Shown one piece after another: positions 22,684-34,208 of a stretch of DNA of 64,000 nucleotides. The stretch lies in NCBI GenBank assembly GCA_020465985.1, contig JAANYP010000758.1, positions 166,310 through 230,309 of the forward strand, given 5' to 3'. Every line of letters begins with the position of its first letter. Position 1 is the first letter of the stretch. The notes beneath the pieces were generated by a model that saw only the letters and a list, made by a program, of their open reading frames with translations, was not told the DNA's origin and made no database searches. The position numbers and the translations under genes are program-made. Source of the stretch: Centrapalus pauciflorus (Eukaryota > Streptophyta > Magnoliopsida > Asterales > Asteraceae).

Positions 22684-24120
22684 ATGTCTGGATCAGGTGA
22701 TTTTCCTAACAACATGACACCCCAGCAAATGTTTGAGATGGTACAACAACTGTTGGTGTTGGGAAATTATATTTTTGATGAATATAATAAGTCTAGGGTT
22801 CATTGTGTCATCTCTTTATAGTTTGTGATGTATATATAAATAGATAAAATTGTACAATAGTGGTACGGTTGATACTCATATTTGCACGAAACTGTACGGC
22901 TAAATCAAACTTTGGGAAGTGTGCTTTCATTGTTCTTAGTAGTAATTTTCCTTCTGTGAATCAAATCATTCGGTTAGTTGCATCTGATCTTGATCTTAAT
23001 TGTTCATATATTGATTGTGATTGATTATATTAGAATATCAGTTGGCACAACAAGTAGAATTACAAAATAAAAATATGCAAGAACAATTTCAAGCCAGAGA
23101 TGAGGCTGAAGCAAAAATACGAGTTGATAAAAAAAATAATAAGAGAAAATAAGCAAATTGAAGACCAAGAATCTTATTCTGATAGCTCAAACCCAGATGC
23201 CCAAATAGAACAGCCAAAAGGCTGTAAGTTTAAAGATTTCAAAGCTAGTGGTGCCCTGAACTTTGAGGGTACGATAAACCCAATCCAGGCTTTGGACTGG
23301 ATAAGCCATACTGAGGAAATCTTCAGTATTTCAAACTGCCTCGAATCCAAGAAAGTAAAATACGCTACTGCACTGTTTGTTGGCACTGCTGGCGCCTGGT
23401 GGAAAACACAAAAGAGCGTTTATGGTGAGGATGTCATCAAGACGTTATGTTCCATGCAAAGTATTGTCCGATTGATCAGCAAGACAAAATGGAAGTCCAA
23501 CTAATGCAAGTGACGCAAGGTACCAAGACAGTGGATGAGTATGAGCATGAAGTCTCGCGGCTGTGTGGTTATTCTTCTTATCAAGTAGCCACAGAGGAAA
23601 GGAAGATGACTCGGTTTCGTGGAGGTCAGAATCTGAGATACAGACACCCTATGAGCGCTATGAAGAATAAAACTTATCTAGAGATGGTCGAAACAGCTAG
23701 GCATATAGAGAGGGGGGGGGGGGTACTTAGAGTACGGTGATCAGCTCTTTGCTCCACAGACAAATCCAACGTGTTCCCCTCCACCGAAGAAACATCGATT
23801 CAGCAAGTTCTTTAATCCCAGCAAATCAAAGTCTCAACAATCCCAACAATCTCGACAGTAAAGTTCACCCAAGAAAGCTTAGGCCTATGCCCTCACTAAT
23901 GAACCAAGATTCTATAAACGATGCAAGAAATCGCATATGGGATAGTGCAATCCCAATGATGTTACCTATTATGCGTGTGGCAAAATCGGCCACAGTAGCG
24001 AGGAGTGTCCCAACGAGGTCTCAGATGCGCTAAATGTGGAAAGCATGGACACTTCATGTGTCAGTGTCGTAGTGGACGTCGAAGCCAACCACAATCATCA
24101 GCCGGTGATTCAACGATGAA
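22684..24120 (+). pseudogene. Element B gag (chromovirus)
   Basis: The ATG at 22684 (start MSGSGDFPNN, then TPQQMFEM) matches the start of H's Gag (MSGYDMTPQQMFQM), which supports the start choice. The coding part is split by the 284-bp solo LTR at 22757-23040, then continues with the Ty3/gypsy Gag domain (FKASGALNFEG, ALDWISHTEEIF, VGTAGAWWKTQ, QVTQGTKTVDEYEHEVSRL) through at least two frameshifts, to a CCHC zinc knuckle (CAKCGKHGHFMCQC) at about 24023. A poly-G run at 23712-23724 marks one frameshift. This would be the structural coat and RNA-binding protein. Not translatable as it stands. Confidence 0.85.
22757..23040. repeat. 284-bp solo LTR inside B gag
   Basis: It begins TGTTGGGAAATTATAT and ends TTAGAATATCA, and is flanked by a perfect 5-bp duplication GTTGG (22752-22756 and 23041-23045). 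Removing it rejoins the B gag reading region (MVQQ... to LAQQVELQ). No other copy of this LTR is in the window. The size and TGTTGGG start suggest a copia-type or TRIM source. Confidence 0.8.
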
Positions 24121-24124
24121 GAGT

Positions 24125-24586
24125 TCGGCTGCAACGCCAACTGCTAGGACTCGAGCATTTCAAATCATAGTGGATGAGGCAAAGGAAACGCCAAACGTGG
24201 TTACGAGTATGTTCTTACACAATTCTATACCTGCTCGAGTATTATTTGATTCCGGTGCGAGTCATTCCTTTATATCGACTGTTTTTGCTCGAAGACTGTC
24301 CAAATATCCATCAAAGCTTTCTGTTGTACTTGATATTGAGACGACTAGTAACAATTATGTGATGGCTGATTTTGTGTATCAAAATTGTACTCTACTTGTC
24401 AATAACGTCGTATTCAACCTCGATCTCTTTCCAATTCCATTAAAAGAGTTTGATGTCATTGTCGGCATGGACTGGTTGATGAATAATGAAGCTACTATCG
24501 TCTGCAACTACCGAATCATCATAATCAAGTCTTCAGACGGTCGTGTGTTGGAAATTAAAGGTGACAAATGTAAAGGTGCTCACTGA
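24125..24586 (+). pseudogene. Element B protease
   Basis: The open frame contains the retropepsin motif VLFDSGASHSFIS (Asp-Ser-Gly active site), then DIETTSNN and FDVIVGMDWLMNN, the hallmark flap-side segment of gypsy proteases. It follows the zinc knuckle in the same frame. It ends at a stop at 24584, before the reverse transcriptase. Confidence 0.85.
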
Positions 24587-24639
24587 TTCATTTCTGTTGG
24601 GAAAGCATGTAAATACTTGTCTAAGGGTCACGAATCTTA

Positions 24640-25388
24640 TTTATGTTATGTCTCGCTAAATCTGTCATTGAAATTGCCAAGAAATCTGTTTTGATATTCC
24701 GATCGTCTGTGAGTTCCCAGACGTGTTTCCTGACGATATCTCTGGGGTACCACCAGAACCTCAAGTCGAATTTGGTATCGACTTAGTTCCTGGTGTGGCT
24801 CCAATCGCTAGAGCTCCTTATAGACTTGCGCCTGCAAAAATGCAGGAGATGTCAAAACAGGTGCAAGAGCTGTTAGAGAAAGGTTTAATAAGACCTAGTT
24901 CATCTCTGTGGGGTGCACCTGTCTTATTCGTTAAGAAGAAAGACGGAAATCTCCGTATGTGCATCGATTATTGTTAATTGAACAAAGTCACCATCAAGAA
25001 CAAGTATCCTCTGCCTAGAATCGATGATTTATTTGATCAGTTATAGGAAGCAAGTTACTTCTCCAAAATTGATCTTCAATCTGGGTATCATCAGCTGAAA
25101 TTCAAAGAAGAGGATATCCCAAAAACGGCTTTTCGAACAAGATATGGTCATTACGAATTTCTCGTAATGCCATTTGGTCTAACAAATGCATAAGCGGCGT
25201 TCATGGATCTCATGAACCACGTGTGCAGGTCAATGCTGGATAAGTCAGTTATCGTATTCATAGACGATATTCTGATTTACTCCAAAACGGAGGCTGATCA
25301 TGATATTCATCTGCGTCAATTGCTAGAGTTATTGAGAATAGAAAGACTCTATGCAAAAATTTTCAAATGTGAATTCTGGCTCAGACAG
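24640..25388 (+). pseudogene. Element B reverse transcriptase
   Basis: Reverse transcriptase of the Ty3/gypsy type: FPDDISGVPPEPQVEF, APYRLAP, WGAPVLFVKKKDG, the palm stretch YHQLKF and FGLTNA, and the catalytic FIDDILIYS at about 25257. Frame breaks include stops at 24974, about 25045 and about 25192 (DYC-stop where relatives have DYRE). The exon ends at CAG before a GT-AG intron (25389-25473). Confidence 0.9.
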
Positions 25389-25473
25389 GTATAACTCCTG
25401 TATCGTCTTGAGCTATTTCTTTAAAGTTCTTTGTCACTATAAAACTTGAAATTCTACTTTGTTATTTTTATAG
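25389..25473 (+). other. Putative 85-bp GT-AG intron in element B pol
   Basis: It starts GTATAACTCC and ends TTATTTTTATAG, interrupting the stretch that elsewhere reads FWLRQ-IQFLGH. Removing it restores the phase-0 coding junction CAG|ATC. Reading through it meets TAA as the second codon. The same position carries a 90-bp intron in element H. Confidence 0.75.
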
Positions 25474-26130
25474 ATCCAATTCCTTGGCCATATCATATCT
25501 GGCGAAGGTATTTCCGTTGATCCGCCTAAAGTCGAGGCTGTTCAGAAGTGGCAAACACCTCACAATGCCTCTGAAATCCGAAGTTCCCTTGGATTGGCTG
25601 GTTACTACCAGCGATTCATAAAGGACTTCTCGAAAATTGTTGTATCACTCACTATGCTGACACGAAAGAACACTCCTTTCGTATGTTTTGATAAGCAACA
25701 AAAGGCTTTCGAAACATTGAAGCAAAATCTTATTCAAGCTCCAATCCTAGCGTTACCAGAGGGAAATGATGACTTCGTTATCTATAGTGATGCATCTGGT
25801 ACAGGTTTAGGTTGTGTCCTCATGCAAAGGGGAAAATACATTGCCTATGCTTTAAGGCAATTGAAAGATTATGAAAAGTGCACCAACTCATGATCTTGAG
25901 TTGGTTGTCGTTACCTTTGCACTGAAAATTTGGTGTCACTATCTCTATGGTACTAAGTGTCAGCTTTATACAGACCATAAAAGCCTTAAACACCTCTTCA
26001 CTCAAAAGAATCTGAACATGAAACGACGGTCCTTGGAGCTCATCAAGGACTATGTTGCGAGATCCTATATCATCCCGGCAAAGACAACGTGGTCGCGGAT
26101 GCTTTGAGTATAAAAGTCTATCCAGAAAAT
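25474..26130 (+). pseudogene. Element B RT connection and RNase H
   Basis: IQFLGHIISGEGISVDP, then GYYQRFIKDFSKI (RT thumb), then RNase H: YSDASGTGLGCVL with the first catalytic Asp, LELVVVTFALKIW with the Glu, and YTDHKSLKHLFTQ with the second Asp. It ends near VADALS. One frameshift near 25880 (QLKDYEKC to THDLELVV) and one near 26085. This enzyme would remove the RNA strand after cDNA synthesis. Confidence 0.9.
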
Positions 26131-26179
26131 TGTTGTTATGCCCTAACTCCGGTTGTATTCTCTTCTGTTCTTATTGAAG

Positions 26180-27285
26180 ACATCAAATCTGCTCAATCTG
26201 AAGCACTGAAGGAAGAAAATCTCTGTTTAGAAAACCTTAAAGGGCAATTGCATCCTATCTATGAATCATTTGGGACTTCAATGTCTCAAAGGAAACGGAA
26301 TATGGGTTCCAAAGTATGGTTCTATTCGCAACACTCTTCTATTTTAAGCTCATAAGTCCAAGTTATCTATTCATCCTGGCAGCTCAAAGATGTACTTCAA
26401 TCTTAAAGCTGATTATTGGTAGCCAGAAATGAAGAAAGACATCGGTCAATTCGTTGAAAGCTGCAGAGTCTGTGAGATGGTTAATGCAGAACACCAGAAC
26501 CCCTGAATATGCAACCACTACCAGTTCCTGAGTGGAAGTGGGAGCATATAACTATAGACTTCATTACAAAGTTGCCTAAAAACCAGAAGACAGCACGACT
26601 CCATCTAACGAAGCCAACTGGTTTCATAGCGATGAAAGAGACATATACTCTTGATAGATTGCCACAATTGTACATCACTGAAGTTATTTCTCGTCATTGT
26701 GTGCCAAAATCTATTGTTTCTGATCATGATAGTCGTTTCACATCAAGATTCTGGAAAGCTCTGCAAGACGGATTGGTACTCGAATTTCTATGAGTACAGC
26801 TTATCACCCTAATGCAGACGGCCAAAGTGAACGTACTCTTCTTACTCTTGAAGATATTCTCCATGCCCGTATTCTTGATTTAGGTGGTAACTGGGATGCC
26901 CATTTACCTTCGGTTGAATTCTCATATAACAACAGTTATCATTCCACTATCAAGATGGCTCCTTTTGAAGCTCTATACGGAAGAAAGTGCAGAACTCCAA
27001 TTTGTTGGCGCGAAACAGGTGAATCGCCATTAGCGGGTCCTGCTCTTCTACAGTTGACCCATGAAAAGATTCAATTGGTCAGAACGAATATTCTTGAAGC
27101 TCAGAGCAGTTAGAATTTTTACTATGATAATCATCACAGATTTTGCAGTCACTGATTGGGTGATGCTGAAAGTATCCCCAATGAAGAATGTGGTGCGGTT
27201 TCTAAAGCGAAACAAGCTAGCTCCAAGATTCATTGGTCCGTTCAAGATTGTTGAAAAGATAGGGAATCAATCCTATCATCTCGAG
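26180..27285 (+). pseudogene. Element B integrase
   Basis: The zinc-binding N-terminus is partly kept (SIHPGSSKMYFNLKADYW, then CRVCEM at 26464), followed by the DDE core: first Asp in ITIDFITKLP, second in VSDHDSRFTS, Glu in ADGQSERTLLTLED. The segment after the first Asp is shortened compared with H. The C-terminal region GPFKIVEKIGNQSYHLE is cut at 27285 by element H, with TCGAG duplicated; the rest is at 36227. Several stops. Confidence 0.85.
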
Positions 27286-28984
27286 TGAGACATCCTCCTT
27301 GTTTAATGATATAATTGATAACACCGGGATCAATACACAACCCAATGATTAATCATGAAATTGTAAATTTGATAACTTAATACAGATTTAAGCAGTTCCA
27401 CACTAAAGCAAGAAATGTATTTGTCTACAGTGATATAGTCTAACTATTACAACATCGTAAATTATTTTGAAAACATAGAATCCCAGCCCCAAAGTTATAT
27501 CGTCCATGTAGCAAAATAGCTTCTAAGGACACCGAGATAAGAAATGATATGCTTAGGAAGAAGGTCCAGCTACACCTTTGCCTTTGCCTGAAAATATTGA
27601 GAGTCAACAGTAAGCTAATGCTTAGTGAGATAACAGATTATGTATTCAACAAATATTTCTTTACAAGCTGTTGTGAAAACGGGCAGTGTAAGCCACATTA
27701 CAAGTGAAAAACATGCAGTGCAAGCATGAGGTTTGGCATTTCAAAATGCTGATCGGGGATGTGCTGAACCTGACCAGGAAAGTGAATGGGATGATCAGTC
27801 CCCGACAGTGGCCTGCTGTCATCCCTAGTCAAGGTCGCATCAGATTGTGAAGTAATAATCAAGCAGTGCAAACATGAATAAATAGATGCACTTTCAATTA
27901 AACGCTGGCTACATGTTTGTCACATGTCAAGTACGAGTGTGCATCATAACAATGAATCAGACATGAGTGCCAATTGATGTATATTATACAATGTGAACAT
28001 GCCATTGAAAATTGAAAAGTGAATGCAAGACAATAAATGTTCGAATAATAATCTTGTACTCACTGTGGTTTGTATAGTGTTAATTGTCTCTGAATCAGTG
28101 TGTGTTAGACAACACCACGAGGATCATGTTATGTCAATGTAATAATGTATTAATGTCAGTATCTGCTTAAAACTTGATTCTGGAAATTTAAGTGATTTGA
28201 ACCGAAATTCGGCCCACATCCAAACTTCGGATGAACCGAAATCCGGATGGCCCGAAGTCCACCCTTGTCATTTTCCTTTGTACTATTCATCCGAAATTCG
28301 GATGACTCTTGATCCAAAATTGGATGGCCTATTTATCCGAATTCGTGTCTATACTTAGTAATATTGCAAGTTTTTCATTCGAGTTGTCTATGCTCCGAAT
28401 TCGCATGATCTAAAATTCATATGATCCGAATTTCAGATCATCCGAGATGTGTTCATCTAATCTGAGTTTCATACTTAGACGTTTTCTACTATTTTCCCAA
28501 ATATACTTTTGGTAGTTTATGCATATTTTGTGACTAAAAGCTATTGATATGAACTTAAATATATTCTTTTAACACTTTTTAACATAAAATACAACCTAAA
28601 TATACCAAATCAGTCCATTTTATGTCTGATTTCTTCACTGTCAAAGAACACACATTAAAACACACACTTAAGTTCCAAAATAAAACTTAGAACTTGAATC
28701 TGAATCTGAAATTTGGTATACAACATCACTAACACTCGATTTAAACATATCCATGAGAATCTACAACATGCAAAAACATCTTTAACCAGAATCTTCGATT
28801 CGGTTTTCATAAAAACCGAACACTAAAACCACAAAAATCGTAATATTGAGCAAGTCTTACCTCGTAATGTTGTTTGTGGTAGTTATAGTTCCTCAGTTTC
28901 AACTTAAATCTAGATTGTTAGCACTTATTTCCACTTTTGTTGTGTTCTTGATGAAGAACCCGTGGGTTCAAGAGAGAGACGGTG

Positions 28985-29042
<58 letters not shown>

Positions 29043-29332
29043 AAAGTGAATGACCGTTCACTTATTTCACCATTTATTGAAATTTTTCCATATTTGAATA
29101 TTACACCCCTCAACTTTGTATTTTCTTATTTTGCATCCCTTTTTAAGTGACTATGTCGGTTCCTTATGGGTATGCTTGCTCAAAAAACAATGATGAGGAT
29201 TTTTTCCTCATCAGTTTTCATATTTAAAATTTGTGAATGAAATTTGCTTAAACTGAAATGATAATCCTATAATACAATTCATAGAGTCTTTAAAATTGTA
29301 AATTACATGTGATTAAAAGTAGGGATGTTACA
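27286..29332 (-). repeat. Element H 3' LTR
   Basis: Collinear with 34209-36226 with many small differences. It contains CCGAAATTCGG-type palindromes (28199-28460) and a (GA)n tract (28988-29037) that is short in the other copy. Confidence 0.9.
28988..29037. repeat. (GA)n microsatellite
   Basis: About 25 GA dinucleotides in the H 3' LTR. The matching site at about 35912-35928 has only a short run, so this expanded after insertion or shrank in the other copy. Confidence 0.95.
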
Positions 29333-29369
29333 GCATGGGCTCCACCACGCCTATACTTCATCCGCGAAG

Positions 29370-29789
29370 TCATGCTGCGCTAAACAGACTTGGGTACTTG
29401 GTCTTCATGTCCTCTCCAGACTCCCAAATGTGATTACCTCCCCTATGATGCTTCCATTTGACCATCATCATCTTGATTTCTTTGTTTCGAAGCTTCTTGA
29501 CTTTGGTCCCAAGTATGCACTCTGGCTCATCAACAAACCTCATTCGTTCGTCAACCTTTATTTCTGAGTGATCAGTCCATGGTTCCTTCTCGGGCACCAG
29601 ACTTTTTCTTAAATAACCGACATGGAAGACTGGGTGAACTCCTGAAAGTTCTTCCGGTAAGTCCAAGTCATAGGACTGATTTCCAACTTTCTCAAGTATC
29701 CGAAAGGGTCCTACAAACCGCGAAGAAAGATTTCCTTGCTTAACAAATCCTGTGACACCTTTCATTGGGATACCTTCAAGTACACCCAA
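29370..29789 (-). pseudogene. Element H integrase C-terminus with chromodomain
   Basis: The 139-residue frame starts in the integrase C-terminal domain (RFVGPFRILEKVGNQSYDL, then LPEELSGVHPVFHVGYL) and ends with a chromodomain-like segment (ILGTKVKKLRNKEI, MMMVKWKHH, HIWE). Chromodomains of this clade are thought to direct insertion to heterochromatin. It ends at LFSAA with a stop just inside the LTR-proximal region. Confidence 0.9.
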
Positions 29790-30766
29790 TCGTCTTTCTG
29801 AAACTCAATAGCTTTGTGACGGCGATCGTGGTAGTTCTTTTGTCGATCTTGCGTCATTTTCATGTATTGCCAAATCAATTGGATCTTTTCATTGGTCTCT
29901 TGTAGAAGAGCTGGCCCGACAATAGGCATTTCTCCTGTTTCCCTCCAACAAGTTGGAGTCCTACATTTCATTCTGTATTAAAATTCGAATGGTGTCATTT
30001 TAATTGTTGAGTGGTAGTTGTTGTTGTACGAGAATTCAGCCAATGGGAGGTGATCATCCCAGTTACCACCCAAATCCATGACATAGGCTCTTAGCATGTC
30101 TTCTAGTGTCAAAATCGTCCTTTCGCTCTGCCCGTCAGACTGGGGTCTATATGCAGTACTCATGGCGATACGAGTACCAAGACCATTTTGCAGAGCAGCC
30201 CAGAAGTTAGAAGTGAATCTACTGTCTCAGTCAGAAATAATAGACTTAGGAACACCGTGCCTTGTGACAATTTCATTCATGTAGATCTGGGCAAGACGAT
30301 CCAATGAGTAAGTTTCTCTGATAGGTATGAAATGAGCAGATTTGGTCAGACGGTCAACAATGACCCAAATTGAATCATGTTGACGACGTGTCATGGGTAG
30401 CTTTGTTATGAAGTCCATATTAATATGGTCCCACTTTCATTCTAGGATAGGAAGAGGTTGCATACTACCATAGGGTTGTTGGTGTTCTGCTTTGACTAAT
30501 CTGTAGGTTCTACACTTCTTCACAAATTGCCCAACGTCTCTTTTCAGTCTTGGCCACCAGAAATCGGCTTTCAAATCGTTGTACATTTTTGTGCTACCAG
30601 GATGAATTGGGAACTTGGATTGGTGAGCTTCTTCAAGAATTACATCTTGCATATTCCCAAACTTAGGAACCCATACTCTGCCATATACACCTTTGAGTCC
30701 GGTTTCATCATCTTGCATTATTGGCAGTTGGATTCTGACGTCTTCGTTCTTAATATTTTCCTCCTT
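29762..30766 (-). pseudogene. Element H integrase
   Basis: Zinc-binding part with IHPGSTKMYNDLKADFWWP and KKCRTYR (second Cys of the usual CxxC replaced by Tyr), then the DDE core: MDFITKLP, a GVPKSIISD segment and SDGQSERTILTLED. Stops interrupt at PILE-stop (where TGG is expected), after IISD (where CGA is expected) and after TPFEF. The first two fit C-to-T changes on one strand. The frame shifts again before 29789. Confidence 0.9.
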
Positions 30767-31505
30767 TAAGGCCTGCAATTGAGCAGCCTTACATCATCAA
30801 TGATTGCTGATGTCTGTATCGTAGAAGTCAAGACATAACAATATGCCTTGCAGTATGTTTTTCTACTTAGGGCATCAGCCACCACGTTGGCCTTCCTCGG
30901 ATGGTATAAGATTTTGCAATCGTAATCTTTGATCAGCTCCATAGACCTTCTCTGCCTCATATTCAAGTCCTTCTGACTGAATATATACTTCAAACTCTTG
31001 TGATCCGTATAGAGCTGACACTTGGTCCCGTACATATAATGTCTCCAAAGTTTTAGAGCGAAAGTCGCAGTAGTTAGCTCTAAATCATGAGTAGAGTAGT
31101 CTTTCGCGTGTGGTTTGAGCTGTCTAGAAGCGTATGCTATGACATTTCTTCTTTGCATCAGCACTGCTCCCAAACCCATGCCTGATGCATCGGTGTAGAC
31201 TACAAAGTCTTCGTTCCCTTCAGGCAGGGCCAAAACAGGTGATTCACTTAGTAACTTCTTCAATTTGTCAAAAGCCGTTTGTTGATCCTCCTTCCAAATG
31301 AAAGTTGTGTTCTTACGAGTAAGCTTGGTAAGCGGAACGACATCTTGGAAAATTCTTTGATGAATCGGCGGTGGTAACCAACCAATCCCAAGAAAATGCG
31401 GATCTCAGAGGCATTACGAGGTGATTCCCAGTTCGGGATAGCCTCTATCTTTGCTGGATCAACGGCAATGCCAACACTAGATATCACGTGCCCCAAGAAT
31501 TGGAT
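30766..31505 (-). pseudogene. Element H RT connection and RNase H
   Basis: After the intron: IQFLG and GHVISSVGIAVDP, then a one-base frameshift near 31345 (FSKM), then RNase H with VVYTDASGMGLGAVL, LELTTATFALKLW, YTDHKSLKYIF and YHPRKANVVADALS. All three catalytic acidic residues are visible. Confidence 0.9.
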
Positions 31506-31595
31506 CTGAATTGAACGTTGAGAAGGAACAAGTTAACAAAGAGTTTACAAATGAGTGTAGGGAGCATGAAATTGTTTGGAATGTTTGAGACGTAC
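31506..31595 (-). other. Putative 90-bp GT-AG intron in element H pol
   Basis: On the minus strand it begins GTACGTCTC right after CAA and ends TTCAATTCAG before ATCCAATTC. Phase 0, at the same codon boundary as in B. Without splicing the frame reads about 16 more codons and stops at 31545 inside the intron. Confidence 0.75.
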
Positions 31596-32330
31596 TTGCC
31601 TCAACCAGAATTCACATTTTGAGAATTTGGCATAAAGTCGCTCTTTGAAAAGCAACTCTAACAATTCTCTCAGATGTGTTGCATGATCTTCTTTGGTGTT
31701 TGAATAGATAAGAATGTCATCGATGAACACGATGACAGATTTGTTGAGCATTGGCCGGCAGTCTCTATTCATGAGATCCATGAAAGCAGTCGGCGCGTTC
31801 GTAAGACCAAACGGCATCACTAGAAACTCGTAGTGTCCGTAACGAGTTCCGAAATCCGTTTTTGGAATATCGTCTTGATGGACTTTAAGCTGATGATATC
31901 CCGATCGAAGATCAATCTTCGAGAAGTAACTTGCGCCTTGCAACTGGTCGAAGAGATTATCAATTCGGGGCAATGGGTACTTGTTTTTTATTGTGACCTT
32001 GTTGAGTTCTCGGTAGTCAATGCACATACGCAGTGTGCCGTCCTTCTTCTTAACAAACAGAACAGGAGCGCCCCAAGGAGAAGAACTTGGGTGGATAAAA
32101 CCTTTGTCAAGTAGCTCCTGTAACTGTTTCGTCATTTCCTGCATTTCTACAGGGGCCCATCGGTAGGGAGCCTTTGCTATTGGAGCAGCTCCGGGAACAA
32201 GATCAATGCGGAATTCCACTTGGCGTTCAGGCGGTAATCCCGAGATATCTTCTGGAAAGACATATGGAAATTCAAAAACAACTGGAACGGTAGAGAGAGA
32301 TTGAACTTTCAGCCTTTGCATCAACAGCAT
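31596..32330 (-). pseudogene. Element H reverse transcriptase
   Basis: A continuous, well-preserved frame: FPEDISGLPPERQVEFRIDL, WGAPVLFVKKKDGTL, CIDYRELNKVTIKNKYPLP, FSKIDLRSGYHQL, FGLTNAPTAFM and catalytic FIDDILIYS. No stop before the intron. The upstream protease lies in another frame (overlap 32272-32330), so a frameshift separates them. Confidence 0.92.
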
Positions 32331-32781
32331 AGGCTAAATAAGCAGAACAACCCTTGGCAACGTGCTTTCGGGCTTTAGCGATTGAAATAAGGCATAAGTC
32401 GCCTTTTTGTCTGTCACCGTAAATACAAATGTCGCGACCCTCAGGAGTGGTAATCTTGATCATTCTCTTTTTGCACACAATCTGAGCCTCGCTATGGACA
32501 AGCCAGTCCATACCCACTATAACATCGAATTCCCCAAACTCCATAGGGATTAAATCTAAGTTGAACACTATGTCTTCTATAAGTAAAGTGCAATTCCTAT
32601 ATACTTTATCAGCTTTGACTAACATATTGCTAGCAGTTTCAATGTCAAGCACAAATTTCAAGTTGGATGTAGGCATGTTAAGTTGACGAGCAAATGAAGT
32701 GGAGACAAATGAACGGTTGGCTCCGGAATCAAACAGAATGCATGCAAGAATTGAATTAACTAAGAACGTACCAGTGACCAC
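32272..32781 (-). pseudogene. Element H protease
   Basis: CILFDSGANRSFVSTSFA with the Asp-Ser-Gly active site, DIETASNM and FDVIVGMDWLVHSE. The frame begins within the coding region (MVTGTFLVN) after a frameshift from the zinc-knuckle frame and runs past the domain into a linker. Confidence 0.9.
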
Positions 32782-34004
32782 CTCCAGGTCATCTTTTGCT
32801 TCTTCAGTTGTGATCTAGAAAGCCCTTGTTGGAGCCCTTTGAGATTGATCCCTGCAAGCAATGGATGCTCCAGAAGATTTGTTGTTGATTGTTGAGCACT
32901 CTGATCTCTTGGGGGTCTTGGGCAGTCGTTGGCAAAGTGGCCAAGTCTGTGGCAGTTGTAGCACACATCGCCTTTTCGAGGACAATGCTCCCAGTGATGG
33001 CCTTTCTGCCCACATCAGAAGTAGTACATATCTTGAGTTTTGCACTCCCTAGAATGCGCTTTCTTGCACCGCCTGCAGTCTCTCATCTCAGGCCAAAAAG
33101 GCCTTTCCCTTCTTTGGCGAAGAAGATGGTTGATTGGATTGAGGAGAGGATCGGGATGATCCAGACTCCCGTTGCCTTTTTGGCGGTGACGGTTGAGTCG
33201 GTACTGCAGCAGTTGACTCATGGCATACCCAGATAGTAATACAATCTGCTCCACATTTCGAGCAGCCTCCAACATACTAGCAAATGTTGTGTACCGAACG
33301 CTGCTCGTCGTTCGGCGAATTTCGTAATCCAAACCGGCCTCGAAGCGGCATATTTTTCTTTCCTCCGTATCAACTTGATGGGGTGCGAACAGACTTAGAC
33401 GAGTGAACTCGACAGCGTATTGTGTAACTGTCTTTGTTCCTTGGGTCAGATTCAAAAATTTCGCCTCGAGACGGCGCTTCTCGTCGGTCGGACAGTATTG
33501 CTGAGAGAATACTTCCTTGAACTCGCTCCACGTCATGTATGACACTACCTCCATCGTCAGCACATTAATCATAGCATCCCACCACTTTACTGCGTCCCTT
33601 GCAAACATTGCGGTTGCAAACCGGACTATGTCCTTTTCAGCGCAGTTGCTGATTCTAAAAGTTCTTTCGGTGGTGGTGATCCACTCCAGTGCCGTTACGG
33701 CATCTCCAGTCCCATCAAAAGTAACAGCTCCATTACTTTTTAAGTCCTTAAACCTACACCCCTTTGCCTTGTTAGAAGAACCAATGTCTTCTTGTCTTTC
33801 CTCTTGTTCTCCTTGTTGTTGTTGTTCCTTGTTCTTTCTTTTGTCAGCCTTTCACTTGGCTTCGGCCTCGTCTCTGGCCCTTAATTGATCAGCGAATAAC
33901 TGAGCCTGCTCAGCCATTCTTTTGGCTTGTAATTCATTATTCTGTTTCCTAAGAGTTTGCATCATCTGGAACATCTGCTGAGGAGTCATATCATATCCTG
34001 ACAT
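32760..34004 (-). pseudogene. Element H gag
   Basis: The start at 34004 (MSGYDMTPQQMFQM) parallels B. A Glu/Lys-rich stretch with a TGA near 33853 is followed by the Gag domain (SNGAVTFDG, AREAVKWW-type segment, MTWSEFKEVFSQQYCPTDEK, FLNLTQGTKTVTQYAVEF, RFEAGLDYEIRR). At 33015 a stop precedes a first Cys/His cluster, then the CCHC knuckle CYNCHRLGHFANDC (about 32925-32966) in the next frame. Confidence 0.88.
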
Positions 34005-34193
34005 GTTTTGAAATATAACAAATAATATTTAGAACATTTATTTCTGAGTCCTAGTGTTTGCAGTTACCCTTTATTTGTCCCCGTGTGCATGTCAATCCTA
34101 TCTTAGTTCAGATCATTTCCTAGGAGTCAATTCTGATATCATAACCTAAGTTTGAGTCCAAGTCCTCGCAGACACTTGAAACCTCAAACTAAT

Positions 34194-34206
34194 GCTCTGA
34201 TACCAA
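34194..34206 (-). promoter_or_regulatory. Element H primer-binding site
   Basis: Reverse complement TGGTATCAGAGCA, a few bases inside the 5' LTR that begins at 34209; initiator-Met type. Confidence 0.9.
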
Positions 34207-34208
34207 AC

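Noticed and set aside
31833..33236. Plus-strand frames inside element H
   Set aside because: They are antisense shadows of the gag, protease and RT frames on the minus strand.
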